Below, in pieces: positions 35,335 to 44,118 of a stretch of 64,000 nucleotides of DNA. The translations under genes were made by a program, and so were the position numbers. Origin of the DNA: Thalassolituus maritimus (GTDB taxonomy: Bacteria; Pseudomonadota; Gammaproteobacteria; Pseudomonadales; Oceanobacteraceae); contig CAJWBH010000003.1 of NCBI GenBank assembly GCA_913019975.1, positions 158,662-222,661 of the forward strand, given 5' to 3'. How positions within the stretch are numbered: the stretch's first letter is position 1; every line of letters starts with the position of its first letter. The notes beneath the pieces were generated by a model. The model was not told the DNA's origin. It saw nothing but the letters and a program-made list of their open reading frames with translations, and did no database searches.

Positions 35335-37955
35335 CGCATGCCGGCAGCAATGCCGGCCATGGTTACCATCAGAGCTTTTTCTACTTCTGTACTGACCACA
35401 TCAGCGGACTGGCGCTCACGGTAGAGCAATTCCGCCTGAAGATAGTGCAAAGGATCTGTGTATGGATCACGTACCTGCATCGACTGCTGCAGACTCTGAT
35501 TGTGCTCCAATAATTCGCTTTGCTCTTTCACCTGTAATACCAGTGCGGTCACATCACCCAGGCGCTGTCGCAACAGACTCCCGAGTGGCTGCATATCGGG
35601 TTCAACCAGTAACGCTTCGTAGTAACCTGCGATCGCCGTATCTGCTTTCGAGAGTACCATTTCAAGCATATCGATATAGGTTCTGAAAAATGGCCATTCA
35701 CAATACATCTGCCGTAACATCGTGAGCTTGCCACGCTGTATCTGATCTTCCAGTGCGCTATCTGCTCCTAGCCATGCCGGCAACATTAAACGGATCTGAG
35801 TCCAGGCAAAAATCCATGGAATCGCACGCAGGGTTTCAATTCCACCACCGGAACGTCTTCTTGCAGGGCGACTTCCAAGCGATAATTTCCCCAGTTCCTG
35901 CTCGGGGGTAGCAGCACGGAAATAACTCACGAAGTCTGGATTATCCCGTACCATAGCGCGGTACGACCCCACACCAACCTCTGCTAACTCGCTCATGGTA
36001 TCCCGCCATTCTTTGACAGGCGCCTGAGGCGGTAAAAGGTTAGCCTCAAGCACAGCAGATATATAGATTTTAAGGTTTCTCTCGGCGATTTCGGGCAAAC
36101 CGAATTTAAAACGTATCATTTCACCCTGTTCAGTTACCCGCAGCCCTCCGCGCACAGATCCGGGAGGCTGAGCCAGAATTGCCCGATGAGCAGGGCCACC
36201 TCCGCGACCGACCGTACCACCCCGACCATGAAATAATCGCAGTGAATATCCTTGTTCGTCGGCGACGCGGGAAAGAATCTCCTGTGCCTGATACTGAGCC
36301 CAGACCGCGGCAAGCTGACCTGCATCTTTGGAAGAATCTGAGTACCCAATCATGACTTGCTGACGGCATTCGCTGTATTCCCTATACCAGGGAACCTGCC
36401 ACAGCTTTTCCATTCGCGGGCCTGACTGCTCAAGATCAGACAAGGTTTCAAATAAAGGCACTACAGGTAATTTGTGACGGACACCAGAGGCCTGTAACAA
36501 CAGTGCGACGGATAAAATATCAGACGGTTCACTGGCCATCGAAATGATATAGCAGGACACCCCTCGACCAATCGGCTGCGCCAGAATGCGTGTCGTCGCC
36601 AATACTTCCGCAACCTCATCAGACGGCTCCCAGAACTCGGGGATCAATGGGCGCCGGGAAGTCAGCTCTTTTAATAAAAACTCCTGTTTCTTTTCTTCAG
36701 ACCATTCAAGGTAATCACCCCAACCATAAAAATCACAGATTTCTGCGAGTACGGCACTGTGGCGGGTTGATTCCTGGCGGACATCAAGACGAACAAGTGC
36801 AAGTCCAAAACAGGCACAACGGCGCAAAGTATCGAGCAGGTCACCATCGGCGATGGATTTCAGTCCGCTCCCTACAAGGCTGTCGTAGCAGGCCTGTAGC
36901 GGTTCGACCAATTCAGCGTCGTCAAGCAGAGGTTCAAGCTCGCAGACTTCGCCATCAACATTTGCCTGCGCCCATTCCCGGGTGTTTTCCAGGCGGGTTC
37001 TCAAACCATGCAGACATTCACGATATGGCTCATGACTCGGATACTTTGCTTTAAATTCAGGAGTACCAGCATACATAGAGAGCTGACTACCCAAGTGCTC
37101 GATATCTCTCAGATAAAGGTCAGCAGCCATCCAGCGAGCCAGGTACAGCACTTCTTCAGTGACGGTCGAAGTAACGTTCGGGTTCCCGTCCCTATCTCCC
37201 CCCATCCATGACGAAAAGCGCACGGGCACAGCGTCCAACGGTAAGGCGGGAGCGCCTCTTTCCATCAAATCTATATTCATGCTGCGTAGCATTTCGGGAA
37301 TGGCATACCAGAGAGAGTTTTCTATGACCGCGAAGCCCCATTTGGCTTCATCAACCGCCGTCGGACGAACTTTTCGAATTTCATCGGTGTGCCAGATTTC
37401 GTTAATCAATCGGGAGATACGTTCTTCAATCGAGGCCAGTGATGGATGTTCGTCATGAAGATCATCACGCTGCTGCAGGAGGTGCGACAGCTCATCGTAT
37501 TTCTGGATCAGGGTACGGCGAGTGACCTCCGTAGGGTGTGCGGTGAGTACCAGCTCGACATTAGCCGCTGCCACTTTGGAGGTAAGATCTTCGCCTTCGA
37601 TTCCGGCCTCAACAAGGCGTTTAATCAGGTCAGGGAACATGGTATCGGTGCTCTCTTCACCGACATCCTCCCGCCGCCAGCTGATGCCGTGCTGTTGCTC
37701 AGCAAGGTTGGCCAGGTTAAGAAACTGATTAAAGCCCCGTACCACCGGCACCAGAGAATCATCAGACAATCCTTTAAGCAGATCGAGCAGTTTATCCCGG
37801 TCGTTTTCATCACCGGTACGGGCGCGTTTAGCCTGCTTACGGATCGTCTCGATCTGGGCCAGCGTGTCTTCACCGAGATCATTACGTATGGTATTGCCCA
37901 GCGCGTTTCCCAGCATTCTTACTTTATCGCGAAGCAGCGCGTCGAGTTCTTTCAT
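35322..37955 (-). CDS. ppc: Phosphoenolpyruvate carboxylase
   Basis: Anaplerotic enzyme that carboxylates PEP to oxaloacetate for the TCA cycle; allosteric homotetramer. The 877-residue protein has the catalytic His in LTAHPTE (about 139-145), GGDRDGNPNVT (about 253), GYSDSSKDAG (about 562), the glycine-rich FHGRGGTVGRGGGP (about 596-609), and the invariant C-terminal RNTG. The start at 37955 is chosen because GGGAG is 8 nt upstream; the ATG at 37961 lies directly against the ribosome site. The stop lies in the loop of a hairpin. It is divergent from a small conserved gene. Confidence 0.98.
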   Translation of the reverse strand: MKELDALLRDKVRMLGNALGNTIRNDLGEDTLAQIETIRKQAKRARTGDENDRDKLLDLLKGLSDDSLVPVVRGFNQFLNLANLAEQQHGISWRREDVGEESTDTMFPDLIKRLVEAGIEGEDLTSKVAAANVELVLTAHPTEVTRRTLIQKYDELSHLLQQRDDLHDEHPSLASIEERISRLINEIWHTDEIRKVRPTAVDEAKWGFAVIENSLWYAIPEMLRSMNIDLMERGAPALPLDAVPVRFSSWMGGDRDGNPNVTSTVTEEVLYLARWMAADLYLRDIEHLGSQLSMYAGTPEFKAKYPSHEPYRECLHGLRTRLENTREWAQANVDGEVCELEPLLDDAELVEPLQACYDSLVGSGLKSIADGDLLDTLRRCACFGLALVRLDVRQESTRHSAVLAEICDFYGWGDYLEWSEEKKQEFLLKELTSRRPLIPEFWEPSDEVAEVLATTRILAQPIGRGVSCYIISMASEPSDILSVALLLQASGVRHKLPVVPLFETLSDLEQSGPRMEKLWQVPWYREYSECRQQVMIGYSDSSKDAGQLAAVWAQYQAQEILSRVADEQGYSLRLFHGRGGTVGRGGGPAHRAILAQPPGSVRGGLRVTEQGEMIRFKFGLPEIAERNLKIYISAVLEANLLPPQAPVKEWRDTMSELAEVGVGSYRAMVRDNPDFVSYFRAATPEQELGKLSLGSRPARRRSGGGIETLRAIPWIFAWTQIRLMLPAWLGADSALEDQIQRGKLTMLRQMYCEWPFFRTYIDMLEMVLSKADTAIAGYYEALLVEPDMQPLGSLLRQRLGDVTALVLQVKEQSELLEHNQSLQQSMQVRDPYTDPLHYLQAELLYRERQSADVVSTEVEKALMVTMAGIAAGMRNTG

Positions 37956-38202
37956 TATCATCTCCCTGTGGCCCACACAGCGTGCTGACCGGTTCTGATT
38001 TGCCCTGACGGCGTAAGTAGATTGTAAAAAGTGGATACTTCAGTGTGCGCTAAATCCGCGGAAACTCAAGGCCACTGCGGTCGCTCGCCATCGCTCAGAT
38101 TTATTTCCCTGCCAAAGTTTCCAGAAGAGGATGAAAAAAACAGAAACTTTTGCCATAACTTTATTGCCAGAACAGTATAGGCAATAGCGTGAGGAGTATG
38201 AC

Positions 38203-38535
38203 GTGAAAGTGAATGAACTAATGCAACACTGGGCTTCTGAGTTTGGAGCTGAACTGACCGAGGAAAGCTACTCTTTGCCGTTAAGTGTTAATGACGCTGC
38301 CCGTATTGAGGCGCTGGCTGAAATGTTCCCTTCAATGTCGAAGGAACAGATTCTGCGGGACCTGATCAGCGCTGCACTGGATGACATGGCGTCGGGCTTT
38401 CCTTACATCGCGGGGGACAAGGTGGTTGCTGAAGACGAGGATGGCTTTCCTCTGTATGAAGATATTGGGCTGACCCCTCGCTTTCTTGAGTTAGCACGCA
38501 AGTACCGGGAAGTGCTGTCTGAAGACAGACATTAA
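38203..38535 (+). CDS. Small conserved hypothetical protein, possibly ribbon-helix-helix-like
   Basis: A 110-residue acidic soluble protein. An N-terminal VNELMQHWASEFG helix is followed by LPLSVNDAARIEALAEMFPS (about 24-43) and KEQILRDLISAALDDM (about 46-61). That strand-helix-helix layout recalls ribbon-helix-helix or Arc-like dimerisation units. The C-terminal part holds GFPLYEDIGLTPRFLELARKYR. I recall similar unnamed proteins in Pseudomonas near envelope genes but cannot assign a function. GAGGAG lies upstream of the start. It is a single gene with a terminator after it, and a 247-bp region separates it from divergent ppc. Confidence 0.75.
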   Translation: MKVNELMQHWASEFGAELTEESYSLPLSVNDAARIEALAEMFPSMSKEQILRDLISAALDDMASGFPYIAGDKVVAEDEDGFPLYEDIGLTPRFLELARKYREVLSEDRH

Positions 38536-38559
38536 TCAGGCTTCAAATTAAGTACAGAA

Positions 38560-38585
38560 GAGAGAGCAGCTTAAGGCTGCTTTCT
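38560..38585. terminator. Bidirectional terminator between small gene and mazG
   Basis: AGCAGC (38565-38570), loop TTAAG, GCTGCT (38576-38581), extended by purine/pyrimidine pairs and followed by TTTCT on the plus strand. It lies between two convergent stops (38535 and 38601). Confidence 0.75.
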
Positions 38586-38600
38586 GTGCTCTGAGTAAAT

Positions 38601-39419
38601 TCAATCAGTAAGTCGCTTGGCCTTCTTCCAGGCGGATTCCATGCTGTCGGGGGTCATGTTCTCCCAACCACCGGCGATGGTCGAGGCCTCCTCAACAACA
38701 TCAAATCGTTTCTGGAATCGCTCGTTAGTGCCACGCAGCGCCACCTCAGGGTTTATTTTGTGATGCCGTGCAAGATTCACAACGGCAAAAAGAAGATCCC
38801 CGATTTCTTTCTCCAGTAATGCATTATTACCCGCATCTAATTCGACGATAACTTCATCAAGCTCTTCCCGGATTTTATCGACAACCCCGGGATCTTTCTG
38901 AGGCCAGTCAAATCCAACAGACGATGCTTTCTTCTGAAGTTTAACAGCGCGCGTGATTGCGGGCAGAGTGACAGGTACGTCTGATAGCAAAGTCTTCTCT
39001 GTATTCTGCGGTGCCAGAGCCTTTTCTTCCGCTTTTATTTCATCCCAACGCTGATTAATCCATTCTTCGTCCGGGTCCTCGCCGGGCGCTCGATGACTAT
39101 CGATGGTTCCCTCTGGGAAAACATGCGGGTGGCGACGGATTAACTTAGCAACAAGACGATCAACAATACTTTCCAGACTGAAGTATCGTTTTTCACTGCC
39201 CATCTGACCATAAAAGATGACCTGAAAAAGTAGGTCCCCTAACTCTTCTTCGAGATGCGACCAATCTTCACGTTCAATGGCATCAGCAACTTCATACGCT
39301 TCTTCCAGTGTATGCGGAAGGATGGAGGCGAAATCCTGTTTAATATCCCAGGGACAACCCGTGTCAGGATCACGCAGACGACTCATTACGTAAGTCAGGT
39401 CTTTTACAGAAAAAGCCAT
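38601..39419 (-). CDS. mazG: Nucleoside triphosphate pyrophosphohydrolase MazG
   Basis: Hydrolyses nucleoside triphosphates to monophosphates and pyrophosphate; housecleaning of aberrant dNTPs, and in E. coli it lowers ppGpp pools. The 272 residues have two MazG domains. The first (about 17-100) has the metal-binding HTLEEAYEVADAIE and EELGDLLFQV. The second (about 165-250) has REELDEVIVELDAG and EKEIGDLLFAVVNLARH. It follows relA with a 1-bp gap, the usual arrangement. Confidence 0.97.
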   Translation of the reverse strand: MAFSVKDLTYVMSRLRDPDTGCPWDIKQDFASILPHTLEEAYEVADAIEREDWSHLEEELGDLLFQVIFYGQMGSEKRYFSLESIVDRLVAKLIRRHPHVFPEGTIDSHRAPGEDPDEEWINQRWDEIKAEEKALAPQNTEKTLLSDVPVTLPAITRAVKLQKKASSVGFDWPQKDPGVVDKIREELDEVIVELDAGNNALLEKEIGDLLFAVVNLARHHKINPEVALRGTNERFQKRFDVVEEASTIAGGWENMTPDSMESAWKKAKRLTD

Positions 39420-39420
39420 T

Positions 39421-41664
39421 TCAGCTTCCTGCCCGCACGCGACGGGTTTTCACTACATTCGGAAGTTGCTCAATTTTATTCATGACCCGTGCGAGTCGCT
39501 CAAGACTATCCACTTCGACAGTCAGGCTCATGGAGGCAGTATTGTCCCCCTGATCCGAGCGCGTATTCACCGCAACAACATTCACTTTTTCGTTTGCAAG
39601 CAACGCACTGACATCACTGAGCAGGCCAGTCCGGTCATAGGCACTGATGACCATCTCTACCGGATACAATTTGCCAGGGCGGCGCCCCCAGCTCACCTGC
39701 AGCACGCGACGCGATTCTACCGCTGCAAGATGCAGCAGGTTTTCGCAGTCACTACGGTGGACCGTGACCCCACGACCGATAGTCACATAACCTCGGATAT
39801 CATCGCCCGGCACGGGGTGGCAGCATTGCGCCATCTGCGTCATGAGGTTACCAACCCCTTCAATAAATACATCATCGGCTGCATCTGACTTTGAGGCTTC
39901 GTGACGACGCAGCAGTGGTAACTCCTGCTGGCGATGCGTATTGGTGTCCGCTTGTTTGAGCAACTGATGAATAATCTGACCAAGACGCAGATCACCCGCA
40001 CCGACTGCGGCAAACATGTCTTCAACCGCTTTCATATTAAGTTGGCGTGCGACATCGTGAAGCGGTTCATCGACGAGATCCAGACGGTCCATTTCATGCA
40101 GGACAAGCTGGCGCCCTTCTTCGATATTTTTGTCGCGGTCCTGAAGCTTGAACCAGTGCGCTACTTTTGCCCGGGCTCTCGCAGTATGAATATACCCTGA
40201 GTCCGGATATAACCAATCCCGGCTTGGATGTGCAGCTGGATGTGTAAGAATTTCTACCTGCTCGCCCGTATTCAGTCGATACGTGAGAGGAACGATACGG
40301 CCATCGACCTTCGCGCCCCGACATTTGTTACCGACTTCAGTATGAACCCTATAGGCGAAATCGACCGGGGTAGCCTCAGTCGGTAAGTCAACGACGTGAC
40401 CGTCTGGGGTAAACACGTATATACGGTCAGGGTTAATATCACTGCGCAATTCACCAAAGAATCGCGGTAAGTCATCCAGATCTTCCTGCCACTCGAGCAC
40501 CTGTCTCAGCCAGGCAATTTTCTGCTCGTAGCCCTGATCTTTTGCACTGATGTCTGTGCCCTTATATAACCAGTGCGCACAAACACCCAATTCTGCATCT
40601 TCGTGCATCGCATTCGTGCGGATCTGGACTTCAAGGACTTTGCCTTCAGGGCCGATCACCGCAGTATGCAAGGAGCGATATCCGTTCTCTTTGGGGTTCG
40701 CAATGTAGTCGTCAAATTCGTTCGGAATATGCCGCCATAGTGAGTGTACGATCCCCAGGGTTGCATAGCAGTCCCTGAGTTCTGGCACCAGAATCCGCAC
40801 TGCCCGAATATCATAAATCTTCGAAAAATCGAGATTCTTCCGGCTCATCTTCCGCCAGATACTGTAGATGTGCTTAGCCCGGCCGTAGACATCACAGTGA
40901 ATATCTGCGGCAGTCAGTTCATCGCGCAATGTCTTAACAACACTATCGATGTAGTCCTGGCGCGCGAGTCGCTTTTCATCAATTAGAGAGGCAATTTTTT
41001 TATAGGCATCCGGCTGCAGGTAACGAAAAGAAAGATCTTCGAGTTCCCACTTTAAATGACCAATACCAAGACGATGTGCAAGGGGTGCATATATATTGAA
41101 AACTTCTTCTGCAACTTTGCGTCGCTTTTCTTCGGGCGCATCTTTTACAGCGCGAATGGCTGATGTTCTTTCTGCCAGCTTAATCAGTGCGACACGGACA
41201 TCATCAATCATAGCCACCAGCATCTTACGCAGATTGTCTACCTGCGCCTGACGCTGACCGAGTACCACTTCATCGCTGGAATTCTGGATAGCGCTGATAG
41301 CAGCCATCCGTAGCACACCCTCAATTAATTTCGCGACCTCCTGGCCAAACTGTCGCTCTACTTTCTGAAGTGCAAGACGACCTTCACGGACAGCACGATA
41401 AAGAATCGCCGCAATGATCGACGCATTATCGAGGCGCAGATCAATCAATGTCTGCGCCATTTCGATACCCATCTGGACGCTGTCAATCGACCAGTATGTG
41501 CGGTTTGCAATCGCTTCGTCTGACAACTTCTTTGCCAGCTCCAGCGCTTCACGCAATTCCTCGGGATTGTGCAGATCAGAAGTATGAGAAATTTCCTCTA
41601 ACCAGCGATCTATATCCAGTGAACCGTCATGCAACAGTGGATGATCTTCGCGTACCTTAACCAT
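39421..41664 (-). CDS. relA: GTP pyrophosphokinase RelA
   Basis: Ribosome-associated (p)ppGpp synthetase that answers amino-acid starvation. The 747-residue protein has a degenerate HD hydrolase domain (1-190), in which the catalytic HD pair is replaced (ILYRAVREGR where SpoT has a histidine/aspartate motif). The synthetase domain (about 235-370) contains RAVRILVPELRDCYATLG and FDDYIANPKENGYRSLHTAV. TGS (about 400-460), a Cys/His-containing zinc-finger region (AQCCHPVPGDDIRGYVT, near 623) and a C-terminal ACT domain follow. The HD loss marks it as RelA rather than SpoT. It starts within one base of the rlmD stop. Confidence 0.97.
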   Translation of the reverse strand: MVKVREDHPLLHDGSLDIDRWLEEISHTSDLHNPEELREALELAKKLSDEAIANRTYWSIDSVQMGIEMAQTLIDLRLDNASIIAAILYRAVREGRLALQKVERQFGQEVAKLIEGVLRMAAISAIQNSSDEVVLGQRQAQVDNLRKMLVAMIDDVRVALIKLAERTSAIRAVKDAPEEKRRKVAEEVFNIYAPLAHRLGIGHLKWELEDLSFRYLQPDAYKKIASLIDEKRLARQDYIDSVVKTLRDELTAADIHCDVYGRAKHIYSIWRKMSRKNLDFSKIYDIRAVRILVPELRDCYATLGIVHSLWRHIPNEFDDYIANPKENGYRSLHTAVIGPEGKVLEVQIRTNAMHEDAELGVCAHWLYKGTDISAKDQGYEQKIAWLRQVLEWQEDLDDLPRFFGELRSDINPDRIYVFTPDGHVVDLPTEATPVDFAYRVHTEVGNKCRGAKVDGRIVPLTYRLNTGEQVEILTHPAAHPSRDWLYPDSGYIHTARARAKVAHWFKLQDRDKNIEEGRQLVLHEMDRLDLVDEPLHDVARQLNMKAVEDMFAAVGAGDLRLGQIIHQLLKQADTNTHRQQELPLLRRHEASKSDAADDVFIEGVGNLMTQMAQCCHPVPGDDIRGYVTIGRGVTVHRSDCENLLHLAAVESRRVLQVSWGRRPGKLYPVEMVISAYDRTGLLSDVSALLANEKVNVVAVNTRSDQGDNTASMSLTVEVDSLERLARVMNKIEQLPNVVKTRRVRAGS

Positions 41665-42989
41665 TATTTTCCCCGATACTTCAGTAGCACCATGGTTTCG
41701 ACATGATGCGTCTGCGGGAACATATCCATAATTCCTGCCTTAATAACCTCATAACCCGCGGGTACCAGTTGTGCGAGATCCCGTGCCAGAGTCGCCGGAT
41801 CACAGGATACATAAAGAATCCTGCCAACTTTTCGTCGAATCAGCTCCGTCATGACTGTGTCTGCACCAGCGCGTGGCGGATCGAGCAACACAGCATCAGG
41901 CTCAGGTAGTGATTCAAGGGTGCCTGATGCCGATAGATCAGCACACTTGGTCTGCAAAGAAAGGGCCAATTTCTCTGCCTGCGCCTGAAGGCTGTCCGTC
42001 ATAGCCTGCTGGCCCTCGACGGCAATAACCTGTTTGCAGCGCTTTGCCAGGGGCATAGAGAAGTTTCCGTGCCCGGCAAATAAGTCCCAGATCTGTTCAT
42101 TTTCTGCCGGTTCCAACCACTTCAGCGCCTGAGCCACCATGCTTTGGTTGATGCTGCGGTTAACCTGAATAAAGTCGTCGGCCTGAATACGCAGCTTCAG
42201 ACCATCAACTTCGTGCCATATTTCGTCGGGGTTATCCGGCCACAAAGCCACAGGTGAAGCATGTTTCTCTGTGCGTACCCATAATTGCAAAGGCAAATCA
42301 GAGCCTGCCTGCCAACGCTCAAAGGTCTGAATCAGAACCTGATGATCATTTCCAGAGAGCGGCTTCAGCGCCCGAAGGATAAATACCAAAGCACTGTCTG
42401 CCAAGAGCGGCTCAATCTGCGTAATCAGTGAAGCAGCCTCAAGTGAATTGATCACCTGACGCCACTCGGACCAGCCCAGTGCAGGATGATCAGGCAGCAC
42501 AATGCAACGATCGATGTCGGTGAGGTGAGAACTCGCAGCCTCGCGGAAACCAATAAAGTTCTTCTGCTGCTCTTTACTGAAGCGTACGCCCAGACGCGCC
42601 TTGCGCCGGTAGTGCCACTCCTCACTGGTAAGGGGAGCTGCCCAGCTATCGACCGGGACCTTCTGGCGTCCGAACTCGCGCTCGACCCGGCTCTGTTTGA
42701 AAAGAACCTGAGCGTCATACTGCATATGCTGAAGATCACAACCACCACAGCGCTGATAGTGAGGGCAGTCTGGAGTGCGACGGGCTTCAGACTCATTGCC
42801 CTCAATCCCCAGTAGCTGTGTATGCCAGATTTTCTTACTGCGCTCGAGCATACGCACCCGGACTTTTTCACCGACCAGTGCACCCGGCACAAAATAGACA
42901 TCGCGCCCAGAGCGGGCAACTCCCTGCCCTTCAGAATTCAGATTGTCGATGATCAGGCTGAGTTCACGGCCTTTTCCTGACTGCTTCAC
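41664..42989 (-). CDS. rlmD: 23S rRNA (uracil-1939-C5)-methyltransferase RlmD
   Basis: SAM-dependent methyltransferase that makes m5U1939 in 23S rRNA. The 441 residues have an N-terminal TRAM domain (about 10-65), the [4Fe-4S] Cys cluster in CPHYQRCGGCDLQH (about 75-88) plus one more Cys near 163, the SAM-binding WDLFAGHGNFSMPLA (about 303), and the catalytic Cys in YVSCDPATLARDLAQL (about 400). It needs an Fe-S cluster, like rlmN and ispG in this window. It shares one base with relA at its 3' end and belongs to the rlmD-relA-mazG run. Confidence 0.97.
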   Translation of the reverse strand: MKQSGKGRELSLIIDNLNSEGQGVARSGRDVYFVPGALVGEKVRVRMLERSKKIWHTQLLGIEGNESEARRTPDCPHYQRCGGCDLQHMQYDAQVLFKQSRVEREFGRQKVPVDSWAAPLTSEEWHYRRKARLGVRFSKEQQKNFIGFREAASSHLTDIDRCIVLPDHPALGWSEWRQVINSLEAASLITQIEPLLADSALVFILRALKPLSGNDHQVLIQTFERWQAGSDLPLQLWVRTEKHASPVALWPDNPDEIWHEVDGLKLRIQADDFIQVNRSINQSMVAQALKWLEPAENEQIWDLFAGHGNFSMPLAKRCKQVIAVEGQQAMTDSLQAQAEKLALSLQTKCADLSASGTLESLPEPDAVLLDPPRAGADTVMTELIRRKVGRILYVSCDPATLARDLAQLVPAGYEVIKAGIMDMFPQTHHVETMVLLKYRGK

Positions 42990-43085
42990 GCGTCTTCCAT
43001 CCGTTATTATTTATTCAGTAAAACCGCATCAATGCCTGAGGCAGATAATCTCGTGAAGCACTAAATTGGGGCATTTTTCTTCGAT

Positions 43086-43991
43086 TCAAGATGTCGTAAA
43101 GACACCGGATGACAGATAACGATCACCGCGATCACAGACAATCGCCACCACGGTTGCCCCTGGGTTTGAACGCGCAATATCTATCGCGGCAGCTACCGCG
43201 CCGCCTGATGAAACGCCACAGAAGATACCTTCGCGACGCGCCAGCTCACGCATCGTATTTTCAGCGAGATCCTGACTGATGTCTTTCACGGTATCGACGC
43301 GCTGACTGTCAAAAATCGTCGGCAGATATTCCTGAGGCCAGCGACGTATTCCCGGAATCGCCGCACCATCCGATGGTTGCAGGCCGATGATCTGGATATC
43401 AGGATTCTGTTCCTTGAGGTAACGTGATGCCCCCATGATCGTTCCGGTTGTACCCATGGAACTGACGAAGTGGGTGACACGCCCATGCGTCTGCTGCCAG
43501 ATTTCAGGGCCGGTACCCTGATAGTGCGCCTCAGGGTTATCCAGATTACCGAATTGGTTCAACACCACGCCTTTACCGTCGCTCTCCATCCTGAGAGCGA
43601 GATCCCGGGCACCTTCCATACCCTCCTCTTTCGACACCAGTATCAGCTCAGCGCCATACGCCTCCATCGACCAGCGACGTTCCATCGTGGCGTTATCGGG
43701 CATGATAAGAATCATCCGGTACCCCATGATGGCGGCAGCCATGGCCAGCGCAATACCTGTGTTGCCGCTTGTTGCTTCAATCAGGGTATCGCCCGGACTA
43801 ATGTCCCCGCGCGCCTGCGCCTGCTGGATCATAGACAGCGCCGGGCGGTCTTTAACTGAGCCCGCGGGATTATTACCCTCAAGCTTAAGCAAAACCTGAC
43901 TGCCGTTATCGATTTCGAGCATCCGCTGCAAACGTACCAGCGGAGTCTGACCAACACAGTCTGCGATGGTAGGATAAACAGGATCAGTCAT
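43086..43991 (-). CDS. cysM: Cysteine synthase B
   Basis: PLP enzyme that makes cysteine from O-acetylserine and sulfide, or S-sulfocysteine from thiosulfate. The 301 residues show the PLP Lys in PAGSVKDRPALSMI (about 45-52), the substrate loop EATSGNTGIALAMA (about 72-85), SSMGTTGTIMG near 173 and CGVSSGGAVAAA near 257. Length and the TIFDSQRVDTVKDIS region suit CysM rather than the longer CysK. It is upstream of rlmD on the same strand with a 96-bp gap and divergent from the hybrid kinase. Confidence 0.95.
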   Translation of the reverse strand: MTDPVYPTIADCVGQTPLVRLQRMLEIDNGSQVLLKLEGNNPAGSVKDRPALSMIQQAQARGDISPGDTLIEATSGNTGIALAMAAAIMGYRMILIMPDNATMERRWSMEAYGAELILVSKEEGMEGARDLALRMESDGKGVVLNQFGNLDNPEAHYQGTGPEIWQQTHGRVTHFVSSMGTTGTIMGASRYLKEQNPDIQIIGLQPSDGAAIPGIRRWPQEYLPTIFDSQRVDTVKDISQDLAENTMRELARREGIFCGVSSGGAVAAAIDIARSNPGATVVAIVCDRGDRYLSSGVFTTS

Positions 43992-44118
43992 AGGTACTCC
44001 GGAAATCAGGCGTATGCATATGGCGCGCTATTCTAACGAAGAGCCGGAGGTAGTGCATGTCAGATTTGCACCATGACAGTCTGCCCTATATTCTGGGATT
44101 TTTATCAGACACGCCCGT

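Noticed and set aside
39421-41664. RelA considered as a bifunctional SpoT/Rel
   Set aside because: The HD hydrolase motif is replaced, and the neighbours mazG, rlmD and cysM are the standard relA context.
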